From positions 1-64,000 of the forward strand of contig CABZNT010000006.1 of assembly GCA_902527105.1 (NCBI GenBank): DNA of 64,000 nt, read 5' to 3'. The DNA comes from an uncultured Prochlorococcus sp. (lineage in GTDB: Bacteria; Cyanobacteriota; Cyanobacteriia; PCC-6307; Cyanobiaceae). This document shows positions 38,035 to 45,622 of this stretch, piece after piece (the first letter of the stretch is position 1; each line of letters starts with the position of its first letter). The notes below the pieces were generated by a model. The model worked only from the letters and a program-made list of their open reading frames with translations, did no database searches and was not told where the DNA came from. The position numbers and the translations under genes were made by a program.

Positions 38035-39789
38035 TTAGGGTTTTTTAACAATCATTCCACGATCTTTAACATTAGGAGGTATTTTTTCAATTACTATCAA
38101 ACTCTCGATAATTTCTTTCACAACTGGTACAGCAACAGTTGAACCATATGCATATGATTTAGATGGCTCATCAACGACTACAAGGACAGCATATTTTGGA
38201 TCATTAACTGGTAAGATCGCGACAAAACTACAAACTTTTTTGCTTGTATACGAACCATTTAAGGCTTTTTGAGAAGTGCCCGTTTTCCCAGCAATCCTAT
38301 AACCCTCGATTTTCACTCCGGATCCACTACCTTTATCAACTACGCTCTCCATCCATTCAAGAACAGTTTGAGAAACCTCTTGTGAAAAAAATTGTTTTTT
38401 TGGATTTTTATTAAATCTTTCCTTGAAAGTTGAGGTTACATGTGGAGTCACTTCAAAACCCCCATTTGCCAGAGCCGCATGAAGTTGAAGCAATTTAAGT
38501 GGCGAGATTGAGAACCCTTTACCAAAAGAAGTTACGGCAGGCTCAATTGATTGATTTACAAACAAATCTTTTCTCTTAAGTTGGCCAGCAGTTGATTCGA
38601 ATAAGTCAGTCTCTAAATTTTTACTTATACCTAAATTTTTTAGCCAATCCCAATAAATTGTTGGGTCTAAATTTTGCATTATTTTTACCATCCCAACGTT
38701 ACTTGAAACCTGCAAAACTTTTGGATAGTCAATATATCCATTACCTTTTTTGTCCCAATTAGAAAGTGTCCATCCTCCAACATTAATCTTTCCAATATCT
38801 TCAACTACCCCATCTTTCTGGATTACTTTTTCTTCTAAAGCTAACGCAAGATTAATAGGTTTAAAAGTTGAACCAGGCTCAAATAAATCTTGAGAATACC
38901 AACCCCTAAAAAGTTCAGAATCATATTGCCAAAATTTGTTTGGATCGTACGACGGTACTGAAACTAAGGAGAGAATCTGACCATTATTAACGTCCATAAC
39001 TATTGCAAATCCCTTCTTTGCTTTCCATTTGCTTACTTGCTTTGATAATGCATTGAATGACGCTTTCTGTAATTTTGAATCTATAGTTAGGCCTAATTTT
39101 TTGTAATCAGAAATAAAATCACCTGGGGATGAATTATCCGGAAGAGGAGTTCCATCTCCTCCTATTTTTATAAAATTACTCTTATTAAAAACTTTAATTT
39201 GATTATCTAAATGAAGCTCTAAACCTGCTGAAGCTATATTCTCATCATTAACAAAACCGACAAGATTAGAGTAAATCTCCCCTTGTGGATAATATCTCTG
39301 CGAATATTTAAACAAATCAAGTCCGCTTATTTGAAGGTTTTTAATCTTTTCTGCCTTTTCTTCGGAAATTTTATCCAAAAGCTTGATGCCACCGATTTTA
39401 TTATTAAATTTACTCAAGAGTATTTCACCATTTATATCCAAGATAGGTGACAATTTTTCAGTAACTTCTTCAATACTACGAACTCTGTTAATTGAATCAC
39501 CAGGAAAATTAAAATATTTTGGATGAGCCCATAATTTATAGAGCGGTTTATCGTAAGCAATTAGTCTATTATTTCTATCAACAATCGCTCTCCTTTTTTT
39601 TAAGGCGCTAGTTTTAGAAGACTGTATTAACCTAGCTTTCCTTTGCAAATCAGAGGCATTAAAGACTTGCAATTTAACTAACCTACCAAACAAGCAAAAT
39701 ATTAATAGTAAGCTAAAAATATAGAGAAATTTAAATCTTCTTTGATCAAGTGGTGTTAGAGGAACAATTTTTTTGTATTTTTTCATCAA
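38035..39789 (-). CDS. ftsI: Penicillin-binding protein 2/FtsI, septal peptidoglycan transpeptidase
   Basis: A class B PBP of 584 residues that cross-links septal peptidoglycan. A membrane anchor lies at about 19-40. Active-site motifs are S307-T-F-K310, S362-S-N364 and K502-T-G504. Residues 60-250 form the non-catalytic pedimer domain with RRAIVDRNNRLIAYDKPLY. The ATG overlaps the stop of the preceding small membrane-protein gene by 4 bases (ATGA), an arrangement reminiscent of ftsL-ftsI. Confidence 0.96.
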   Translation of the reverse strand: MMKKYKKIVPLTPLDQRRFKFLYIFSLLLIFCLFGRLVKLQVFNASDLQRKARLIQSSKTSALKKRRAIVDRNNRLIAYDKPLYKLWAHPKYFNFPGDSINRVRSIEEVTEKLSPILDINGEILLSKFNNKIGGIKLLDKISEEKAEKIKNLQISGLDLFKYSQRYYPQGEIYSNLVGFVNDENIASAGLELHLDNQIKVFNKSNFIKIGGDGTPLPDNSSPGDFISDYKKLGLTIDSKLQKASFNALSKQVSKWKAKKGFAIVMDVNNGQILSLVSVPSYDPNKFWQYDSELFRGWYSQDLFEPGSTFKPINLALALEEKVIQKDGVVEDIGKINVGGWTLSNWDKKGNGYIDYPKVLQVSSNVGMVKIMQNLDPTIYWDWLKNLGISKNLETDLFESTAGQLKRKDLFVNQSIEPAVTSFGKGFSISPLKLLQLHAALANGGFEVTPHVTSTFKERFNKNPKKQFFSQEVSQTVLEWMESVVDKGSGSGVKIEGYRIAGKTGTSQKALNGSYTSKKVCSFVAILPVNDPKYAVLVVVDEPSKSYAYGSTVAVPVVKEIIESLIVIEKIPPNVKDRGMIVKKP

Positions 39790-40214
39790 TATCCCCTTTG
39801 ATATTTGCTATCTAAAAAACCTTCAATGAAACTACTTAAATTTTTCTTAAATAAACTTTCTTTTTTTTCTGAAAGTTTATCTAGATAGATTAAATCTTTA
39901 GGTTTAGTTTTTGTATAAGTATTAATAGACTCAAGTTCACTAATATAAAATTCCTCAATTTTGGAAATATAATCAATAAGATTATTATTGATAGCTCTTG
40001 TTTTAGATAAGTTTTTATATGTATTTGACCATTTTCTTTGACTATTAAAAGACAAGAAAAACAAGGTGAAAATTAATACCAAAATAGAGATATTAATGGC
40101 GTCGAAGATTTGATGTATTAATTTGAGATTAATTATAGATATTTTTTCAGAGTTTTTTTTACTTTTATATGAAACTTTTTTTTTTAAATTAAGTTGATTC
40201 CCATAAGGTTTCAT
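39786..40214 (-). CDS. Single-pass membrane protein upstream of ftsI (FtsL-like candidate)
   Basis: A 142-residue protein. A basic cytoplasmic tail of about 38 residues is followed by one hydrophobic helix at 39-57 (ISILVLIFTLFFL) and then a mostly helical extracytoplasmic region of about 85 residues (KTRAINNNLIDYISKIEEFY, ELESINTYTK). Topology, size and position match FtsL, which in many bacteria sits directly upstream of ftsI. The sequence alone does not prove homology. Its stop overlaps the ftsI ATG. Confidence 0.8.
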   Translation of the reverse strand: MKPYGNQLNLKKKVSYKSKKNSEKISIINLKLIHQIFDAINISILVLIFTLFFLSFNSQRKWSNTYKNLSKTRAINNNLIDYISKIEEFYISELESINTYTKTKPKDLIYLDKLSEKKESLFKKNLSSFIEGFLDSKYQRGY

Positions 40215-40298
40215 CTATGATTTATTTTTTAAATAAAAGAAGTGTTATTAATTAAATAAACATCTTTTTGTTTAATTCGCAAGTAAAAATTAAATTCT

Positions 40299-41660
40299 TT
40301 ATGTCCTCAATAGGAACAAATTTAAGAAAGTCAATCCATTCCATAAAGAATGCATAATCACTGTGGAAAACAAACTCCCTGAAGCAATTCTTGTAATTGC
40401 TAATCCAATCCCTAGAACAAATAATGGTGGCATTTCTCCCAAACTTAAATGGGCTAATGCAAAGATAAAAGCTGAAACTATGATGCCCGAAATTACTCCA
40501 AAATCTCTTGAGAGAGTTGGCAGTAAAATACCGCGAAATATAATCTCTTCAAATAGAGGAGCTAATAGTGTTGTTGTTACAAATAATAGAAAAAATGATA
40601 AGTAATTATTATTATTAAGAACAATTTCCAGCAAAGGGTTACTTCCATTCTGATTATCGATCAGACTATTCATAATTAGAGAGATCAATAAAACAAAAGG
40701 AACAATTGTTAACCAACCTTTAATTCCCTGAATAATTGCATATTTTATTGGCAAGAAATTGAACTGTAAATAATCCTTTTTAAGAGTAAATTCACCATTC
40801 AAGGATTTAATTTGATAGAAAACTATCCATAATGGCGGAATAGCCATAAAAAGATATCCAAAGAAAATTTTTAAAGATTGAGACAATTCATTAGAGATAT
40901 TTTTAGAAAAAAGTTCAACCAAACTGATAGAAAATAAAGGTGATACCACTTCTCCTAAAACAACAAATCCACCTGCAATTAATAAAACCATATCTATTAA
41001 TTCTAAATCTAAAGATTTAATTTCTTTCCAATCAAACTTTTTCAAAGATATTGTTTTCCATAATATTTTTAAAGCCAGAATAGAGCCAATAAGTATTGTT
41101 AAAAGTGGAATTAGTCTTATGGCTAATATTTTAAAAAACATTTTTCTTGAAAATGATTTTGTTATTAATGCACTATCGTCAAAATCAAATTTCCTGCTTA
41201 AAAGGTGATATAAAAATCTATCACCTTTAAATAAATCAAATTTATCAGAATTTGCTTTATATGAATTATTGTTAGATTTTTTTTCTATCTCATCAATCAG
41301 AAATTTAAAGTTTTTATCTTTAAAATCTTTGGATATATTTTTATAAATTAAAGAATCATTTGATTCTGAAGTGATTATTCGAATTAATTTATTTCTTTCT
41401 GTTAGCTCTTCAAATGAGACATCAGAGAGTAATTTATTTATTTGATCAACAGGATCATTTATGATAAAAAATTTTTTAAGATTTACAGGTATTGATTGGA
41501 CAGATAATTCAGCAATTTCATGCTCTTTTTGACTAATATCAAATGAAACAGATGGTCTATTTAAACTGTCCCTTAAGCCTTGTTGCCATACAAAAAAAGT
41601 TATGACGATAGAAATAAAAGCTAAAGTGAGTTTTGACTTAGAACTATTTTTAAAGATCAT
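40299..41660 (-). CDS. CPBP family intramembrane protease
   Basis: A 453-residue multi-pass membrane protein. Residues 1-165 contain one N-terminal hydrophobic helix and a lumen- or periplasm-like soluble region; residues 170-450 hold about eight hydrophobic segments. The CPBP (CAAX/Abi) motifs are E371-E-I-I-F-R376, the second motif FALAHLSLGEMPP with H404 and IMHSLWNG with H437, all likely zinc-contacting. Function is unknown; related proteins act in prenyl-protein processing or self-immunity. The N-terminal extension is unusual for the family. Confidence 0.87.
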   Translation of the reverse strand: MIFKNSSKSKLTLAFISIVITFFVWQQGLRDSLNRPSVSFDISQKEHEIAELSVQSIPVNLKKFFIINDPVDQINKLLSDVSFEELTERNKLIRIITSESNDSLIYKNISKDFKDKNFKFLIDEIEKKSNNNSYKANSDKFDLFKGDRFLYHLLSRKFDFDDSALITKSFSRKMFFKILAIRLIPLLTILIGSILALKILWKTISLKKFDWKEIKSLDLELIDMVLLIAGGFVVLGEVVSPLFSISLVELFSKNISNELSQSLKIFFGYLFMAIPPLWIVFYQIKSLNGEFTLKKDYLQFNFLPIKYAIIQGIKGWLTIVPFVLLISLIMNSLIDNQNGSNPLLEIVLNNNNYLSFFLLFVTTTLLAPLFEEIIFRGILLPTLSRDFGVISGIIVSAFIFALAHLSLGEMPPLFVLGIGLAITRIASGSLFSTVIMHSLWNGLTFLNLFLLRT

Positions 41661-41776
41661 AACTTATTATATTCTTGAAAACTATAGTTAGTTATCATTG
41701 AATTTCCTTATATTTATGTATCTATTTTAATCACGCCATGAGATGATTAAATTATCTTAATTTTCAAATTTATATA

Positions 41777-43105
41777 ATGGCTATAAGATTAGTTTTAGTT
41801 AGGCACGGACTAAGCAGTTTCAATGCAAAGGGATTAATTCAAGGAAGAACAGACGATTCATTATTAACTGATGAAGGATACGAACAAGCCCGAAAAGCAG
41901 GAAAAGCATTATCAAAAATAAACTTCGATAAAATCTATTCCTCCCCGCTTGTGAGAGCTGCTGAGACTGCAAAAACAATTAAAAAGACCTTCAATAAAGA
42001 ACAAAATATTGTATTCGACGATAATTTGCTAGAGGTAGATCTTAGTGAATGGTCTGGCCTAAAAATTGATGAAATAAAAAAGAAATTTCCAGAAATTTAC
42101 CCTATATGGAAAAATGATCCAGAAAATCTTATCTTAAAAAGAAATGACAATAAAACTTATAAACCAATTCAAGAGTTATTTTTTCAAGCAACAAATTTTG
42201 TAGAAGATATTTTAAAAATTTATCAAGACAAAGATGATATAAATATTTTAGTTGTTGGACATAATGCAATTCTCAGATGTTTAATACTCTTGTTATTAGG
42301 AAAGCCTAAGCAAGGTTTTAGAAAAATAAGATTAGAAAATGCTTCTTTCTCGATACTCAATATTACAAAGAAAGATAACACTTTTAAGACTCAAATTGAA
42401 TGCTTAAATCAAACTTCCCATCTTAATAAAAATATTCCAAATAAAATTGGAGATTCCAGAATATTTCTAATAAGGCATGGTGAAACTAACTGGAACAAAG
42501 AAGGAAGATTTCAAGGGCAAATTAATATCCCTTTAAATGAAAACGGAAAAGATCAAGCTAGAAAGACTTTTGAATATTTGAGAAATATTTCTTTCAATAA
42601 GGCATTTTCAAGTTCAATGCATAGGCCTTATGAGACTGCACAAATAATCCTTCAAAATAACAAAGATTTAAAAATTGAGAAAATAGATTCACTCGTAGAA
42701 ATCAGTCACGGATTATGGGAGGGTAAATTGGAAGCAGAAATTAGAGAAGAGTGGCCTGCTTTACTGAAAAATTGGCATGATAAACCTGAAGAAGTAATAA
42801 TGCCCGAAGGTGAATGTATAAAAGATGTATCAGAAAGGTCAGTAGAAGCTTTTGACAAAATTTGTTTATCTCAAAAGGATAATGATGAAACCCTCTTGGT
42901 TGCTCATGATGCAGTCAATAAAACTCTTATTTGTAATATCCTTGGGATTAATTATTCAAATATTTGGATGATAAAACAGGGTAATGGAGGCATAACTATA
43001 ATTGATCTTTTTAATGATCCAAATAAGCCCCCTTTGATTAGCGCTCTTAACATTACAACTCACCTAGGGGGAATACTTGATTCAACTGCTTCAGGAGCAC
43101 TTTAA
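41777..43105 (+). CDS. Tandem-domain histidine phosphatase
   Basis: Two phosphoglycerate-mutase-like domains in 442 residues. Domain 1 has VRHGLSSFN (H10), LLEVDLSEWSG and VVGHNAIL (H162); domain 2 has IRHGETNWN (H234), LVEISHGLWEG and LVAHDAVN (H377). Both catalytic histidine pairs are present, so both domains may be active. Cyanobacterial relatives include metal-independent phosphoserine phosphatase and other histidine phosphatases; the substrates here are unassigned. It is 52 bases from the convergent lepB. Confidence 0.9.
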   Translation: MAIRLVLVRHGLSSFNAKGLIQGRTDDSLLTDEGYEQARKAGKALSKINFDKIYSSPLVRAAETAKTIKKTFNKEQNIVFDDNLLEVDLSEWSGLKIDEIKKKFPEIYPIWKNDPENLILKRNDNKTYKPIQELFFQATNFVEDILKIYQDKDDINILVVGHNAILRCLILLLLGKPKQGFRKIRLENASFSILNITKKDNTFKTQIECLNQTSHLNKNIPNKIGDSRIFLIRHGETNWNKEGRFQGQINIPLNENGKDQARKTFEYLRNISFNKAFSSSMHRPYETAQIILQNNKDLKIEKIDSLVEISHGLWEGKLEAEIREEWPALLKNWHDKPEEVIMPEGECIKDVSERSVEAFDKICLSQKDNDETLLVAHDAVNKTLICNILGINYSNIWMIKQGNGGITIIDLFNDPNKPPLISALNITTHLGGILDSTASGAL

Positions 43106-43158
43106 ATTAATACTTGTTAAAAATTTATTTTGATAAAGTCAGAGTCAGAAAAAAGGCT

Positions 43159-43830
43159 TCATTTACTGAAAAAGCCAACTTGACTAAGAGGCCAAAATCT
43201 GAAATATGCTTTACCAATTATCTCTTTTTTATGAAGGAATTTACTTCCAGGCCAATATCTTCCATCCCAGCTATTTGATCTATTATCACCTAAAACTAAA
43301 AAATGATCTTCTGGCACTTTCATGTTTTCAAATTTACCACAATTATTAAATAGGGATAATGAGCACTTATAAGAGACATAGGGTTCAGGAATTAATTGAT
43401 TATTTATGATTAATTCACCATTAGAGTTTACACTTACAATTTCTCCTGGAAGAGCCACCACTCTTTTAATATAAGCATCGCAAGCTTGATCCCTCAAACC
43501 AGGAATAAACGACATTGGAGGAAAACTCATAAAAAAACAATATCTTTTTTTTGGTAAAGGCTTAGACCTTGATGAAATTAATTTTTTGTCAAACGAGTAA
43601 GGTGAGTTAAAAACAACAATATCTCCTCTTTCTAATAAAGAGTTTCTTATCGAAAATTTTTCAATAATTAACCTATCGTTTATTTGTAATTCTGGGAGCA
43701 TTGAACCAGAGGGGATATAACGTGGTTCTGCCAAAAATGATCTACAAGAAGAAACAAAAAAAGTTAATAGAATTAGTAGACCCCATTCTTTTAAAAAACT
43801 TTTTATGGAACTAGGCATAGGATTAATCAA
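43159..43830 (-). CDS. lepB: Signal peptidase I
   Basis: This enzyme removes Sec/Tat signal peptides. The membrane anchor is at residues 17-30. The serine S43 in the PSGSMLPELQIND motif and the lysine K122 in YIKRVVALPGE form the catalytic dyad. The C-terminal LGDNRSNSWDGRYWPG box is present. Length is 223 residues. It is the last gene of a minus-strand group with an ArsC/Spx protein, a pyrophosphatase and a small membrane protein. Confidence 0.96.
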   Translation of the reverse strand: MINPMPSSIKSFLKEWGLLILLTFFVSSCRSFLAEPRYIPSGSMLPELQINDRLIIEKFSIRNSLLERGDIVVFNSPYSFDKKLISSRSKPLPKKRYCFFMSFPPMSFIPGLRDQACDAYIKRVVALPGEIVSVNSNGELIINNQLIPEPYVSYKCSLSLFNNCGKFENMKVPEDHFLVLGDNRSNSWDGRYWPGSKFLHKKEIIGKAYFRFWPLSQVGFFSK

Positions 43831-43847
43831 GTCTTGATTTTCTAAAC

Positions 43848-44204
43848 TTATATAAATTGTTTTGCATATTCAATTTCATTAAAACCTAATATTACTTTTT
43901 TCAATTCGTAAATCAAAAATGGTCTTTTTATTAACTTGCCATCACTTAAAAGAAGTTTAATAATTTCTTCCTTTGACAGACGCTCAATATCAAGATCAAG
44001 AGTTTTAAAGGCTTTACCCCTTGTATTGAAAATCCTTTTCTTATCATCAGAGTATTGTTCTAAGGCTAGATTTAAATAATTAACAAGTGGAGGTTCTTTT
44101 ACAATATCAATTAACTGAAAATCAAAATCTTTTCTTTCAAGCCACTTTAAAGCTTTTCGGCATGTAGAGCATTTTAAATAACTATAAAAAATTATTTTTT
44201 TCAA
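43848..44204 (-). CDS. ArsC/Spx family thioredoxin-fold protein
   Basis: A 118-residue protein with an N-terminal CSTCRKALKWL (C-x-x-C) motif after a beta strand IIFYSYLK, and LIKRPFLIYE, the arsenate reductase/Spx signature. It may be an arsenate reductase or a redox regulator; the C-x-x-C suggests thiol chemistry but not which. It overlaps the pyrophosphatase gene upstream by 4 bases (translation coupling). Confidence 0.85.
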   Translation of the reverse strand: MKKIIFYSYLKCSTCRKALKWLERKDFDFQLIDIVKEPPLVNYLNLALEQYSDDKKRIFNTRGKAFKTLDLDIERLSKEEIIKLLLSDGKLIKRPFLIYELKKVILGFNEIEYAKQFI

Positions 44205-44755
44205 TTTAATTTACTAATATTTGATTTCTTAATTACTTTAAAGTTTTTCTTTTTTAGAAGCATACAACTTTTCAATAAATTTTCAACCACATCAAAATCC
44301 CTCCAACCATCAATTTGAACTGTTCTTCCATCGAGTCCTTTACTTGTTCTAAAAAATTCTGCAACATCCTCAAGCTGATTAGAAGCAATTTGATTAATAC
44401 TCACTATGTTAGCCTGCCTAGGATTAGCCATAGGCACACATAAAAGTTTTCCATCATATGCACCACAATCATGCATATCCAAAACTCCAATAGGTCTAGC
44501 TTTTATTAGACAACCCGCAAAAGTAGGTTCGTCCATTATCACCATTGCATCAAGGGGAGCTCCATCTTCCGCAAGGGTATTTGGGATAAAACCATAATCA
44601 AAAGGGTACCTCACTGAAGAATGTAATACTCTGTCTAGAGCCATTATTCCTGCGTCAGAGCAATATTCATATTTATTCCTGCTCCCTGCAGGTATTTCAA
44701 TAACAATATTCACTATTCCCTTCATTGGAGATGGAGGTATTGAACTAAGTTCCAT
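44201..44755 (-). CDS. Family I inorganic pyrophosphatase paralogue with changed active site
   Basis: A 184-residue protein with the family I pyrophosphatase fold: EIPAGSRNKYEY (E20, K28, E30), DRVLHSSVRYPFDYGFIPN (R42, Y50, Y54) and the metal loop EDGAPLDAM. The normal DGDPLD is DGAPLD, so the second Asp (E. coli D67) is Ala66. The Tyr-Lys pair near the C-terminus is S138-K139 instead of Tyr-Lys. D96, D101 and K103 remain. Catalysis is probably weak or lost. An intact paralogue lies at 59494. It is coupled to the ArsC/Spx gene downstream and overlaps the small membrane-protein gene upstream by 11 bases. Confidence 0.9.
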   Translation of the reverse strand: MELSSIPPSPMKGIVNIVIEIPAGSRNKYEYCSDAGIMALDRVLHSSVRYPFDYGFIPNTLAEDGAPLDAMVIMDEPTFAGCLIKARPIGVLDMHDCGAYDGKLLCVPMANPRQANIVSINQIASNQLEDVAEFFRTSKGLDGRTVQIDGWRDFDVVENLLKSCMLLKKKNFKVIKKSNISKLN

Positions 44756-44999
44756 CTTTTTTAAAATCGTGATTATGAATTATCTCGTTTCCTTGAGATA
44801 AAGGTCTGCCAATTAAAATGCTTATTGAAGGTAAAAAAATTGTCAAAAAGGCAAAAATAATACCTAAAGATGTTATTGATAAACTCCTTATACTTAAGGG
44901 GTCATCATCATCTCTTTCAAAATCATTTCGAGCAGAATCATGAGAAGATTCTTCGCTTGATTTACTTTGAATAAACTGCTTTGATTTCGTGTAACTCAA
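44745..44999 (-). CDS. Small single-pass membrane protein upstream of the pyrophosphatase paralogue
   Basis: An 84-residue protein. A hydrophilic, acidic N-terminus (SSEESSHDSARNDFERDDDD) precedes a hydrophobic stretch of about 20 residues at 44-63 (SLGIIFAFLTIFLPSISILI), then GRPLSQGNEII and a short tail. I do not recognise the family. Its 3' end overlaps the pyrophosphatase start by 11 bases, implying coupled translation. A role in anchoring a neighbour is only speculation. Confidence 0.7.
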   Translation of the reverse strand: MSYTKSKQFIQSKSSEESSHDSARNDFERDDDDPLSIRSLSITSLGIIFAFLTIFLPSISILIGRPLSQGNEIIHNHDFKKDGT

Positions 45000-45096
45000 G
45001 AACTCTTAATTGGTAAAGATTGAGGAGATAATTAAACATCAATATCCTACATTCAAAATGTCAATAAATCAAAACATTGATTGGTGACTTTTTTAA

Positions 45097-45447
45097 TTAC
45101 TCTTTTTCTAGCAAAGACCTAATAGATTTTAGTTCGTCTAAAATTTGCGCCAGTATATTTTGAGCAGCGGACGAAGGTGTATTAAAGACCTCCACAGTAA
45201 CTTCCTTTATTCTTAAAATATCTTTTGCAAATCTTGCTACTTCATTAGGATGGAATTTTAAAGGATCTTTTTGATCAGTCCGAAATTCGGGATTTAATTT
45301 TCTGGGGTTAAAACTAGGGTTTAGATTTCTTAAATCTGTATTTGTATACCTATAGACAGAAGCTCTTGATCTATTTAGAAATTTTTGAACTTCATCAATA
45401 CCTACTAATTCCTCTTCACTAGAAATATTGGAATCTATATTTTCCAT
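45097..45447 (-). CDS. Small protein with helix-turn-helix-like N-terminus
   Basis: A 116-residue protein. Residues 15-36 (VGIDEVQKFLNRSRASVYRY) look like a MerR/excisionase-type DNA-binding helix pair. The centre is proline- and basic-residue-rich (NPSFNPRKLNPEFR), followed by a helical C-terminus (AAQNILAQILDELKSIRS). I recognise it only as a likely conserved cyanobacterial protein. A perfect 11-base inverted repeat lies 24 bases upstream of its ATG and could be an operator. Confidence 0.75.
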   Translation of the reverse strand: MENIDSNISSEEELVGIDEVQKFLNRSRASVYRYTNTDLRNLNPSFNPRKLNPEFRTDQKDPLKFHPNEVARFAKDILRIKEVTVEVFNTPSSAAQNILAQILDELKSIRSLLEKE

Positions 45448-45470
45448 AAACTTAAGAAAATGATTAAGTA

Positions 45471-45505
45471 GTAATGAAGTTTTTAAAGAGTTTGAACTTC
45501 ATTAC
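45471..45505. promoter_or_regulatory. Perfect 11-base inverted repeat upstream of the HTH-like gene
   Basis: GTAATGAAGTT and AACTTCATTAC are exact complements separated by 13 bases. It is 24 bases before the ATG of the gene at 45097-45447 and about 118 bases before proS. It could be an operator for a dimeric regulator or the stem of an RNA hairpin. Confidence 0.55.
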
Positions 45506-45544
45506 TGAAGAAGTTAGCAGAAAGCACATTCTTAGACTAGCCGC

Positions 45545-45559
45545 CTTGAGGGACTCAAG
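45545..45559 (+). terminator. Hairpin and T-run upstream of proS
   Basis: CTTGAG, loop GGA and CTCAAG form a 6-bp stem, and a run of eight T follows about 11 bases later. On the plus strand this looks like a weak terminator with no coding gene before it on that strand. It could end a small RNA or attenuate proS. The distance to the T-run lowers confidence. Confidence 0.35.
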
Positions 45560-45622
45560 ACACTTTGAATTTTTTTTTCATCTTAATTGATAAAATTAAA
45601 TATTATCTAAGGATTTTTCTGT

